Origin: Brachypterus glaber
Taxonomy: Eukaryota; Arthropoda; Insecta; Coleoptera; Kateretidae
DNA: 64,000 nucleotides
Direction: 5' to 3'
Assembly: GCA_958510825.1 (NCBI GenBank)
Contig: OY294044.1
Coordinates: 102,772,893-102,836,892 of the forward strand
A program made the translations under genes and the position numbers. Every line of letters begins with the position of its first letter. Within the stretch, counting starts at the first letter, position 1. The notes below the pieces were generated by a model that saw nothing but the letters and a program-made list of their open reading frames with translations, ran no database searches and was not told the DNA's origin. This document shows, piece by piece, positions 11,504 to 21,084 of this stretch.

Positions 11504-14500
11504 TCAGTCGCCCAATGCAAACGATCGAAACTTCATGGCTTTTTTTAGAAATTTAAAAAGAGAGATATAAGTCCTTTTGTTAGCTTCCTTTAGAATAACA
11601 TCGACGTCTTCAATTCGGAATTCATTTAACAATGTTCTGAAACTGGAGTACATTGGACATTCAAAAAGAATGTGACCCAGGGTTTCTACTTTAAATAACG
11701 AGCAAATAGAGCAAAGTTCTGTTAATTTAATATTATAAGAAGTGTTGTTGATAAATAGGTAGAGATAGTTAACGTTTGACGTTCTTAATTGAGAGATAAA
11801 CCTTTTTAAATGTAAATTTAAGTCACTATATAAATGAGAGTTTTTCTTATTAATAGTGAATGAGTAGTCTGATATTAAATATTTATAGTTTCTGCAATAG
11901 GTGCTTAGTAAAATCTTATTACCCTCTAAAAAATTTATATTTTGTTCCATTTTAAATAAGATATGATCTACCTCCCTTCTGGATAAATGTAGATAGTCGA
12001 TTTCCAAGTCGTAATATTTTTGTACCAAAGTCTTTAATTGCGTAAACCAGTTATATTTAATATAATTATTATTATTATTATTATCATTATTACTATCTAA
12101 GTCGATGAGCCTATTTAGTGCGATATATGTGTAACGATCCCTAGAGTGAGATAAGATTCTTACTACAAGCAGAAGTGCGCTTTTTATAATATGATACGTA
12201 ACAGGTAAGAATTTTGCTTCGGCCCGAAGGATATACCCAGGTGTGGTCCTTTGTAAGTATAAAATATTTTTTAAAAAAACATTCTGGCCTTTCTCGCATT
12301 GATCCGTATACCTAAGGCTCCAAATCTCAGAACCGTATAAAAAAGTTGGACGTACTACAGAATCGTAAAGTTTTTGAACACAGTCCCAGTTATTTATTTT
12401 GTTGTAGTTTATTAAATCTAAAGTGCTTTTACTTGCTAGCCGAGATTTTTGCAACCTATCTAGGAATGTATCATTGTACAAACCGGAGTAGTGAATTTTA
12501 ATGCCTAAGTATATATGACTATTAACGACTTCAACTCTAGTATTATCAAACAAAAAGTTATAATCATGTTTTATATTGAAATGTTTTCTGAAAACTATAA
12601 TTTTAGTTTTAGAAATATTTACCTGTAGTTTTTTTAGTTTACAATACTTAGACAAGATTCTCAGAAGGCGTTGCACTTCTACCGGAGAGTCGGCAAATAA
12701 AATTAAGTCATCGGCAAAAAGGAGCATTATAATGTTTATTAAGTTATTTATTGAGATACCTTTCGCTCCATGCTGTTTAAAAAATTTTTCTATGTCTCTT
12801 AAGAATAAAGAAAATAGGGTGGGACTTAATGAGTCCCCTTGCAATACTCCTCGGGTTACTTTTATAGGCTTTGAAGTGCGACCACCCTCCTCTATAATAA
12901 TGTTAGCTTTAGAGTATAGATTTTTTATTATTCTAATAAGTTTGCTACTAATACCGCTTTGAAATAACTCGTGCCATAGGAGAGAATGGTCTACACTGTC
13001 GAAGGCTTTATAGAAGTCAACTACGATCGCAAAAACTTTCCTACCCGCTAGTCTAAGGTGGTTGTTAATTAAAGCATTTAACACAAACAGATTATCATGG
13101 CAATTTCTGTATTTCCTGAAACCTGATTGGCTTTCAGGTAAAATTTTTGCGCTTTCTAAAAAAGTGTTAATTCTTTTATTTATAAGAGAGGTAAATATTT
13201 TAGTTATGTGGTTCATGATGGCAATGCCTCTGTAGTTTTCTGGTTTAGTGGGATCTCCTTTTTTAAATAAATGTGTTAATTTTGTAAGCGACCAGTCCTC
13301 AGGAGTTTCTTCAGTTACCATAATTCTGTTAAAGAGTTTTAGTAAGTAATTAAAACCGTCACCATTTAAATTTTTGTAAAACTCATTACTAACTTTATCT
13401 GGCCCGGTTGCTTTGTTAAGTTTTGACATATTCAGTATTTTAAAAAGTTCACTCCTAGAAATTGATTGATCGAGGTATGGATGTAGATTATCTATAAAAC
13501 AGTGATCGCTAACATTGTAATTTTGATTATATATGTCGCAATAGTGAACTTGCCAAGTCTCAATGTCGTCAATACTTGGAGTTATTATTTTTGGTTTTAG
13601 GTTTTTAAGGGTTTTCCAAAATGTTGTAGGGTTTAAAATATTATTTATTTTATTTTTTAAGCCTAGAAAGTAGTTACTTTTAGTAGAATTTAAAACTAGT
13701 TTGTATTGTTTTTTAAACTTTATATATTCTTTTAAGTAGATCTCTGAGAAATTGTTCCTTTTGCAGACTTTTAATGAAGTTTTCAGGTCTCTTTTAGATT
13801 TTAGGCACTCAGCGTTAAACCAGGGTTTATTTAAAGTAGTCCTTTTGTTAAGTTTTTTAGTGTGAAAAAGATCCAAGAAAGTTGAAGTATCATACAAGGC
13901 TTGTTTTAAATTATTGGATAATGAGTTCATTGCTTCTGATTCAAAATCGATTTGAAATCGGTACGAGTAAGACAAAATGCTTTTATAATTAATAGTTTTA
14001 GAGGGATCCCACTTTAAGTATGTTTGTAGTAATGAATTGTTATGCGGCTTAGTATTTTGTACATTAAATGATATATGCATAGATACTATTATTGGAAAGT
14101 GATCAGATTCAACTATCGAATGTAAGACATGAAAGTCGCTTATAAAACGCAATGCATTTAAATTTGCCCACGTCATATCTACTATGCTTTTGCCTAAGTG
14201 ACTCAAAAAAGTTATTTGTCCTGGGAAGTCTGAAGGAGAGCGTCCGTTTAAAACTATAAATCCCATGTCTTCCATAGAGGAGACCAACAATTCACCTCGA
14301 GGATTCTTAACAATATCCAATGATACCCTCTTCATCTCAAAATTAAATCCGTCCATGTATTCGTCGGTAAAGCTATTAAGGTTACATATTCTCGCATTAA
14401 AGTCACCACCAATCAAGATCTGATCATCTGGAAATTTTCGACTTACATCCCAAAGTGCTTCCTCTAACACTTGTACACAAATTTTATCATCTAAATCAGG

Positions 14501-14955
14501 ATTAATATAAACTGTACCTATAATAAAAAATAGATTATTAATATTTAGCCTTATAATTAACCAATATGGATATTCATCCAAGACAACTATTTCATGAGAT
14601 AAAAATTTATTAATTAAAACTAAAATACCTCCACTAGCTCTTCCTTTGACTTTATCTTTAATTGCATTACTTGAAAATATTTTATAATTGTCTAGAAGGG
14701 GAGATTTTAATAAATTAACTGACGTTAACCAGGTTTCGGTTAATCCAATTATTTGAAAACTATTTATGAAATCGTTGTCTTGTAAAAAAAAGTTGTCTAT
14801 GCCGTTACAGTTCCAAAAAAATATTTTAAGTTCAGAATTTGAGTTTTTATTTTTGTTTAGATTTAAATTAATACTTAAGTCATTTTTAATGCTAGAATTA
14901 GGCCTGTATGTTTGAGAGAAAGTTATTAAGTGTGTTTGATCTTGGTCTTTTATTT
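11504..14955 (-). CDS. LINE ORF2: endonuclease and reverse transcriptase
   Basis: The frame is open from just after a stop at about 14957 to the stop at 11504, ~1150 codons. It begins with an APE-type endonuclease: FFWNCNGI near 14810-14830, the catalytic LTETW near 14745, GGDFNARI near 14400, and SDHFPIIV near 14100. The reverse transcriptase carries the catalytic FADD box at about 12705-12716, preceded by GVLQGDSLSPTLF. The C-terminus has CxxC...HxxxxC at about 11650-11715. There is no AUG in frame upstream of or within most of the endonuclease domain, and ORF2 overlaps the end of ORF1 by ~55 bases in another frame. Reinitiation or frameshifting is therefore likely. An (AAT)n tract at 12062-12090 encodes an Asn run. 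Confidence 0.92.
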
Positions 14956-15635
14956 ATTTTATTTGCAATTGTATCTTTCGAAATTGGTGAATCTTCCTTT
15001 TTCCTCTTTTTATTCTCTTCATCATCCTCATTTTCATTTAAATTGTTGCTTGGCAGATTATTAGTTTCTTTTTCCATTACAATTAGTTTGTTATGTTTTA
15101 TGTAAGCGTTTTTTCCTTCAGCTCTGGCATTTTTCAAATCTTGCACGAGTTTATTCTTCTCCTCTTGCTCAACTTTGGTTCTGTCCCTATCGACATATAC
15201 TCCTGTACCAGAGAGATTTTTTAGGTTCTGAAGAATTTCCCATTTAATCATAAAACTTATAAATTCAATTTTGATTGGTGGGTTTTCTTTTTTACCTAAG
15301 TAGTTAATATCTGAAACCATATCTTCATTTATATTTATTTTAAGCAACTGTTTCAATTTTCCAGTAGTGAAAGAGGCTAGATTTGGTTTCTTTAAATCAG
15401 TGGGAGCTTTTAGACCAAATATTATTAAATTGTTTTTTCTGGAGTTACGATCTAGATGTTCCATTTTAAATTTTAAAGTTTTATTTTCTGTTTCTAAGTC
15501 TTCGATTTTTTTATTCGTTTCTTCTACTTTTGCAATTATTCTTGCTTCACTATCCTTGATTAATGTTTCAGTGTCTGCTTTAGCTGATTGGATTGCCAAA
15601 AAAAGGTCTTTCATAGTTAATTTTTCTTCAGTCAT
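14898..15635 (-). CDS. LINE ORF1: coiled-coil RNA-binding protein
   Basis: 245 residues from an ATG at 15635. Residues ~15-70 form a charged coiled coil (KVEETNKKIEDLETENKTLK-like heptads). They are followed by an RKNNLIIFGL motif that starts the RRM-like domain common to ORF1 proteins of L1-like and CR1-like elements. The C-terminal third is lysine-rich and includes a KKRKKE patch that could be a nuclear localisation signal. It would bind element RNA and form the retrotransposition particle. The stop at 14898 lies inside the start region of ORF2. Confidence 0.85.
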   Translation of the reverse strand: MTEEKLTMKDLFLAIQSAKADTETLIKDSEARIIAKVEETNKKIEDLETENKTLKFKMEHLDRNSRKNNLIIFGLKAPTDLKKPNLASFTTGKLKQLLKININEDMVSDINYLGKKENPPIKIEFISFMIKWEILQNLKNLSGTGVYVDRDRTKVEQEEKNKLVQDLKNARAEGKNAYIKHNKLIVMEKETNNLPSNNLNENEDDEENKKRKKEDSPISKDTIANKINKRPRSNTLNNFLSNIQA

Positions 15636-15790
15636 TCTGAGGAAATATTTTTATACGTGGCAACACCGGAGAAGATGTTTACTATGTTGATTGTATAGGT
15701 TAAAAACCTTTTAGTGGCGTGCTATACAATAATTCTAATTACTTCAACTTCAAGACATAAAACTTACTGTTGTGTTTCTTCAAATAGGAT

Positions 15791-15987
15791 TATGTAAAAA
15801 TATATAGGGTGTACCATTTAAAAATCAAAAGTTGATATCATTTCCGGTTAAAACGGAAGTGGCTGAAATGTACAGTTTATGTTAAAAGTTGACAATTTAT
15901 GGCTATAAGAGACCCTCCATATTTGAAATCTCTAACTTTTAAAATAAAGAAAAAAAGGGGGGTGTACCTTGGTCTTGTAACACCCGG
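15791..15987. repeat. right part of foldback element split by the LINE
   Basis: Reverse complement of 11027-11220, ending CACCCGG before TA. Together with the left part it reconstitutes one TA-flanked palindromic element. Confidence 0.8.
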
Positions 15988-16117
15988 TAGATAGAGGAAA
16001 CCATTATTTTTTGGAACTGGTATTTTTTATTGGTAGGCAAATAAATCAAAAATTTATATCAAACAGTTTATTATTCAATTTTAACATTTAGATTATTGGG
16101 TTTTCTAACCTAACATT

Positions 16118-17612
16118 TAGTGTTGCGGCCCAAAGCGATAGTTATCGCCAATAAATACCTCTCGTATCGCAACTACGATGCGATATTTCAAAAATTATCG
16201 TCTCGCACAAACGATAACGAGAGGCCTCTCGTTATCGCCTACCTCTCGCGATAACAATACTTATCGTTCCACCGTAAAAATTGAATATTTCAGCCATCTA
16301 ATATTAGTTAAATGAATTTGTCTCAAATGTCACATTTAAAAAGAATATGTCAAAAATTACTAAAATGCATATATCTTCGTAAAAGGATATTTTGCTGCAT
16401 ATATGTGACCATTATAAAAGGCTTTTATCTTTTTAAATCGTATCGCAAGCAGTAATTGCTTCAACATTGTCCTATTTTTATAGTAGATATAAAAATATGA
16501 ACTCCTGGCAGTTGCACTAAGTACCTAATTAGGCTTATAGTAAGTACGGTAGTATCTGACTAATACGAGGGGTAATTTAAAAGAAGGCAAAAAGGCCAGA
16601 GCTGCTGTTAGTAGGATTTGAGTGCTAAAAATCAATTTTAATAGTCTTCATTTATTTTGCTTTCCCTTTTTTACTTTATCACAAAGAAAGTATTGTGATA
16701 GAAAAAAAATCAAACATTTTTTTACCTAAATCATCTTATTTTTTTCCTAAAACGTCGAGAAAAATCAAAATAAGCAAAAAAAATATATCCGTCTGTCTGT
16801 CGGTCATTCTGTCTGTCGGTCTGTACGTCTGTCTGGTTGTCTGCCGGGCTGTCTGTCTATTTCTATCTGTTCGTCGGTCTGTCTGTATCCACGATAACTT
16901 AGGATGCTTTGAGCTAGCGACTTGAAATTTGGTATGCAGATATTTTTTATATTATCTTCGACAAGTTCGTTTTTGAGCAAAATCGGTTTGGTGAAAGGGA
17001 GAAAATGTTTGCTTTTTTTCTATCACAATACTTTCTTTATGAGAAAGTAAAAATGGGAAAGCAAAATATATAAAGACTATTAAAATCGATTTTTAGCAGA
17101 CAAGTCCTACTAACAGCAACGCTGGCCTTTTTGCCTTCTTTTAAATTACCCCTCGTATTAGTCAGATACTACCATACTTACTATAAGCCTAATTAGGTAC
17201 TTAGTGCAACTGCCAGGAGTTCATATTTTTATATCTGCTATAAAAATAGGATAATGTTGAAGCAGTTTCTGCCTGCGATACGATTTTAAAAGATAAAAGC
17301 CTTTTATAATGGACTAATGTATGCTCCATAATGCCTATTAAAGAATATATTTGCATTTTAAAAATCATTAAATTTCAAAATAATTAATTAAATAATGACG
17401 TTTGTGTCAAATATTTTTATCCGATTTTAGGTGGCTTTAACATTCCACTGTCTTTAACTGTACGATAGTTATCGCTCTCGCTTCAGTCTCGTTACGGGCT
17501 AGAGCCCTCTCGTTATCGTTACAACGATACGATATTTTTCCACCTCTCGTTATCGTTCTGTTCAGCGATAACGAGACGATAGCGAGACGATAGGCCTTAG
17601 GCGGCAACACTA
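16118..17612. mobile_element. hAT-like non-autonomous foldback, 8-bp target duplication
   Basis: Ends TAGTGTTGCGGCC (left) and GGCGGCAACACTA (right) are inverted repeats. The 8-base CTAACATT flanks both sides (16110-16117, 17613-17620). An 8-bp duplication with a TAGTGTTGC terminus is the hAT signature. Subterminal arms carry repeated CTCTCGTTATCG motifs in both orientations. Longer inner arms (16495-16720 and 17010-17230) are also inverted. The centre has a (TGTC)n tract at 16793-16885, which gives a spurious open frame. No transposase is present. Confidence 0.85.
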
Positions 17613-17631
17613 CTAACATTACAAAAGCTTT

Positions 17632-17766
17632 AAGGCCTATCCAGAAGCAAAACATAAGAATGCGGTGCCGTGATTGGCTTACAAGATACATGGCGGCATA
17701 TCAAGCCAATCACGGCATGGCATTGTTATGTATTACGTTCTTATGCGAGCCTGTGAATAGGCACTT
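17632..17766. repeat. MITE family A, copy 2
   Basis: AAGGCCTATCCAGAAGC at the left and the inverted GCGAGCCTGTGAATAGGC at the right. The arms share ATAAGAATGCGGTGCCGTGATTGGC-like text with the other three copies. Confidence 0.8.
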
Positions 17767-18440
17767 AGTAGTACCTTGTACTAAAAACTACTTAGGTTAC
17801 AAAACGATTATAAATATTAAGGACTAAGAAGAAGAAGAATAACAGAAAAATTAGCTATATCCCAGAAAACCAAACCTTCTAAAAATTTAAAACAAGTTTC
17901 TCTTCAGAGATTGTGCGCTTTTTTCCTAGTATTTCTTCCTATTGAAATACCACCCGGAAAAAGAAGATTGGATCTGTTCAGATGATATTAAATGCCATTA
18001 AATATTGATATGGGATGGGAAGATTAGAAAAAAAAAAGACAAATTAAGACAATATAAGTCAGTTTAATTAAAGAAATCAACTGAAACCAAAAAAATAAGC
18101 TTTTGTCTTCAGTGAAAAAGTTCTGGTAGCTTTATGTTATGTGTTTATAATTCAGGCTTGTGTAGGACATATTGTGTTATGTGTTTATAATTCAGCACAT
18201 ATAAAAAATTCTTTCATATTCTTATTTAAGGGACAGTGGTTACTCTTAAAGAGTCCCTAGCATTTCTGGGCGGCCAAGAATATGCCTCTGATTACAGGAT
18301 TTATATTTGGGCTGTATGATGTCCAATCAATCTATGAATAATAAATAGGTTTTATTTAGCACTCAATGGTTACTTAAATACATTTTAAACTAAAAAATAA
18401 AATTATACAAATTTAATTACAATTTTGTTCATTTAATATA
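17767..18440. other. AT-rich DNA, no gene
   Basis: Only a direct repeat of GTTATGTGTTTATAATTCA (18137-18155 and 18177-18195) stands out. The end (about 18300-18440) may be the 3' tail of the LINE fragment that lies across the adjacent foldback. Confidence 0.4.
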
Positions 18441-19172
18441 CAGCCTGTTCCAGAACTCGCGTACCGAAATTTAAGAGGTGATTCTACATCCAAAAATATG
18501 AAAAAAAGTTTCTATAAACGTTGGTCCGGAAATGAGCCCTAAGGGAGCTACGGCCCTTCGAAGATGACGTATTGAATGGGGAACAAAAAAAAGCACCAAT
18601 AAAATTTTAATGCTGCAGGGTAATTCTTCATTTAAAACTGAGCAAAAAAGTATTATACACCAAAACACCTAAATTTAATATTAAAGGAGTAATAGCCTTT
18701 TAAAAAGTAACGTTTTTGGTGGCACAAAATGTTACTTCCTCTTAATTGCATTTTTTTTTGATAACGGTTGCTCCTACAGTGTTACACTATATGATATTTT
18801 ATATGTATTTTTACTCTAGAAATCTATATTTTTTACAACAAATCCAAAAAACATACACATAGAAAAGTTTGGGGCAAAAATGTTTTAAGCCTCATATATT
18901 TTGTCCGTCTGGGCACGCCTCTGGATAAATTAAATAAATTAATTAACATAAACTTATTGCCCTTATTAATACTAGTATACATGCAAAAGCTCGCCACTCT
19001 AGCTTAAACGGTACCCGAGTTATTAATTAAAAACCTTATTTTTATTACAATTTTAAAGGGCCCTAGATCCCTTAGGGCTCATTTCCGGACCAACCTTTAT
19101 AGGAACTTTTTTTATATTTTTGGATCTAGAATCACCTCTTAAATTTTGGCATGCCAGTTATGGATCACCCTG
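18441..19172. mobile_element. Tc1/mariner-like foldback family T, copy 1
   Basis: Starts CAGCCTGTTCCAGAAC and ends GGATCACCCTG, flanked by TA on both sides. The ~730-base body matches the copy at 22696-23419 in inverse orientation almost throughout. Both ends carry GAGGTGATTCTA and GGAAATGAGCCCTAAGGG-type blocks in inverted positions. No transposase frame. It inserted into the LINE fragment: removing it joins the LINE frame to a nearby stop. Confidence 0.8.
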
Positions 19173-19334
19173 TATTTTCCAAAATTTAATCAAGTTTTCT
19201 GATTTTTTGTTACTAATATTTAATTTATTGAATTCAATTATACCCCTATGAAATAAAGATTCATTTGTCAAACTATTTGTAGCTACCTCTAGGTGGAAGT
19301 CATTATTGGACCTAGTATAATAATTATAAAATTT

Positions 19335-19603
19335 CAATATTATTATTTCTCGTTCTTTTATTATAAATATAAAAATTATCTCGTTTTTAAGAACAGTTTT
19401 CAAAGTAAATTATTTAATATTTCCAACGTTTCGGTTTTTATTGTGTTTATGTTTCATTAATTTATATTCCAATTTTTATGTATTTATATATTTTTTATTA
19501 TTGTAATTTTATTCCCTGATGAAGGTTTCACAATAAAAACCGAAACGTTGGAGATATTAAATAATTTACTTTGAAAACTGTTCTTAAAAACGAGATAATT
19601 TTT
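19335..19603 (+). mobile_element. 269-bp hammerhead-ribozyme element with 15-bp target duplication
   Basis: Flanked by the 15-base direct repeat ATAATTATAAAATTT at 19320-19334 and 19604-19618. The left ~70 bases (19374-19445) are an inverted copy of the right end (19525-19600), and a full hammerhead core lies in the right half. The element interrupts LINE coding sequence whose frame is restored by its removal. The inverted partial copy plus ribozyme fits the head-to-head terminal repeat layout of Penelope-like elements. It encodes no protein. Confidence 0.8.
19511..19555 (+). ncRNA. hammerhead ribozyme, type I, minimal stem III
   Basis: UUCC stem I strand, core CUGAUGA (19516-19522), an extra A, stem II GGUUU/AAACC with an A-rich loop, core GAAA (19542-19545). 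Stem III is the self-complementary ACGU (19545-19548), then U17 at 19549, and the stem I return strand GGAG from 19550. Predicted cleavage is after 19549. Activity is inferred. Confidence 0.8.
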
Positions 19604-19915
19604 ATAATTATAAAATTTATTGTCAACATTTGTTAAGTTTTTTAAACATGGAGGTACCAAATCATTTTTTATTTCATAAATATTAAAATTAAATACTTAA
19701 CTAGATTTCTAACGTTTAACCATCCCAACGTTTTAAGCATTAAATCAATTTTACTATATTTATCTAAAATTAAAATAATTCTCATTGCCCTATTTTGAAG
19801 AACCTTTAATTTGTCAAAAACACTTTTATTTGCAGTAAATAAGATAGATAGACAATATAAATTAATAAAATTATTGTATTTTAAATTATTTTTTTGGAGT
19901 ATGCTCACCTTATTT

Positions 19916-20249
19916 AGGTATTTAGTTACTACTCGTACATGGTGTGGTCCGGCTTAGTCCTGCATTAAAACAAAGCCATCTCCAATAAAACGCGAAAATT
20001 GGACATTAAGAAAAGCAACCACAATTTTTTAACAGAAGAAACAAGGGTATTTTTTAAGTTTACCCAATATTATGTTAATTATCGTTTTTTTCCCAAATAT
20101 TTGCATTCCTTATCAACCCAGTACCACTGTTTAATTAAATTATTAAATATTTAAGTGCATTTGTCTAATATTTTGTACTGACCTGTTTTTTTTTCCTGTC
20201 AGTGTATATACACTATACGTATATATTATACGCTATGTATACGGATATA
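19916..20249. other. AT-rich DNA, nothing recognised
   Basis: No gene or repeat boundary is visible apart from small TATACG palindromes near 20200-20245. Confidence 0.35.
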
Positions 20250-20837
20250 CACTGGCACACATTAAATTCCGGACACCTAAAAAATTGACATTTTTAAATT
20301 CAAATATTTCGAAAACTAATTAATGGATTTGACTGATTATTCTTTTGTTTTGAAGCTGAAACATTCTCTACTTTTGTTTGTTTTTTCTTAAAATGAATAA
20401 TTGTTTTTTTCGCAATTACAGCAACAAATAATGTACAACTATGTTTTTTACCCCATCTTCTAGGACCGGCATGGTACGCCACTGTAACTGTTTATCAAAT
20501 TATTAAAGTCTCTCTTATTGCCGTAGTTTTAATGAATATTTTCTTTTTTATTTTTTTACATTTTTACTTCTGGTTTAGGAGATATCAGGATTTTCCTGTA
20601 AATTTTCATTTTTTCAGTTTAAAACTACGGAAATAAGAAAGACTTTAATATTATGATAAACAGTTGCAGTGGCGTACCATGCAAGTCCTAGAAGATGGGT
20701 TAAGAAAAATAGTTGTACATTACTTGTTGCTGTTAATACGAAAAAAAAAAAATTAATCATTCTTAAAACAAACAAAAGTAGAAAATGTGTAAGCTTCAAA
20801 ACAAAAAAAGAATCAGTCAAATCCATTAATTAGTTTT

Positions 20838-20991
20838 AGATTTTAAGCTTTCACGGCCATTAAGATATAAAGAACTTTCACTTTCGGGTTAAGACCGTGT
20901 TAATGGATTTTCACTTTCCGACGTTTCGTCTCTTACTACTAGAGACATCTTCAGGGATTAATCTGAAACCCGAAAGTGAAAGTTCTTTATA
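20838..20991 (-). mobile_element. 154-bp hammerhead-ribozyme element with 15-bp target duplication
   Basis: Flanked by the 15-base direct repeat CCATTAATTAGTTTT (20823-20837 and 20992-21006). The other arm of the surrounding palindrome, near 20308-20325, has this motif once and no insert, which is an internal empty-site control. Within the insert, 20864-20890 and 20965-20991 are inverted repeats (AACCCGAAAGTGAAAGTTC), and a full hammerhead core lies between them on the minus strand. No protein is encoded. Confidence 0.82.
20914..20957 (-). ncRNA. hammerhead ribozyme, type I, minimal stem III
   Basis: Minus strand: core CUGAAGA (20954-20948; position 7 is variable in hammerheads), an extra U, stem II GUCUC/GAGAC, core GAAA (20927-20924). 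Stem III is the self-complementary ACGU (20924-20921), then C17 at 20920, then stem I GGA pairing with UCC just before the core. This CGUC cleavage site is the commonest natural form. Predicted cleavage is after 20920. Confidence 0.8.
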
Positions 20992-21084
20992 CCATTAATT
21001 AGTTTTCAAATTATTTAAATTTAAAAAATGTCAATTTTTTAGGTGTCCGGAATTTAATAATAAGACCTGATCTGATTTTCAGTG

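Larger units (their letters stand above)
11371..15790 (-). mobile_element. nearly intact two-ORF non-LTR retrotransposon (LINE)
   Basis: A 4.4-kb minus-strand element with ORF1, overlapping ORF2, and a 3' end made of four to five ATTC/TTCA tetranucleotide units (11371-11390 on the plus strand). The 5 bases TATGT occur on both sides (11366-11370 and 15791-15795) and may be a short target duplication. Both frames are open over their full length, so the copy is young. ORF2 has an apurinic endonuclease, reverse transcriptase and C-terminal cysteine-histidine motif. This places it in the broad I/Jockey/CR1-like group; the exact clade is not decided here. Confidence 0.9.
19173..19915 (-). pseudogene. 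LINE ORF2 C-terminal fragment, broken by two insertions
   Basis: Minus-strand remnants at 19619-19915 and 19173-19319 encode the conserved tail of a non-LTR retrotransposon ORF2: a KVLQNRAMRIIL stretch, TLGWLNVR, then YYTRSNNDFHLEV and SLFHRGIIEFNKL. One frame change occurs near 19670. A 269-base hammerhead element separates the two parts, and a family-T foldback cuts the 3' end at 19172. With the hammerhead element and one target copy removed, the reading frame runs through FYNYYTRSNN without a break, which confirms the insertion site. Confidence 0.8.
20250..21084. mobile_element. TA-flanked foldback element (host of a hammerhead insertion)
   Basis: Ends CACTGGCACACATTAAATTCC and a matching inverted GGAATTTAAT...CAGTG, flanked by TA. 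Arms of ~300 bases carry the same text in inverse order (for example the GCGTACCATGC block at 20670-20690 against 20465-20485). Two minus-strand open frames in the two arms are mirror artefacts, not genes. Confidence 0.75.

Noticed and set aside
12576..12962. 128-codon plus-strand open frame
   Set aside because: It is antisense to the reverse transcriptase region of LINE ORF2 and has no domain of its own.
16695..16925. Cysteine- and serine-rich 76-codon frame
   Set aside because: Produced by the (TGTC)n microsatellite at the centre of the hAT-like element.
20300..20826. Two minus-strand frames, 60 and 70 codons
   Set aside because: They are mirror images in the two arms of the 20250-21084 foldback.
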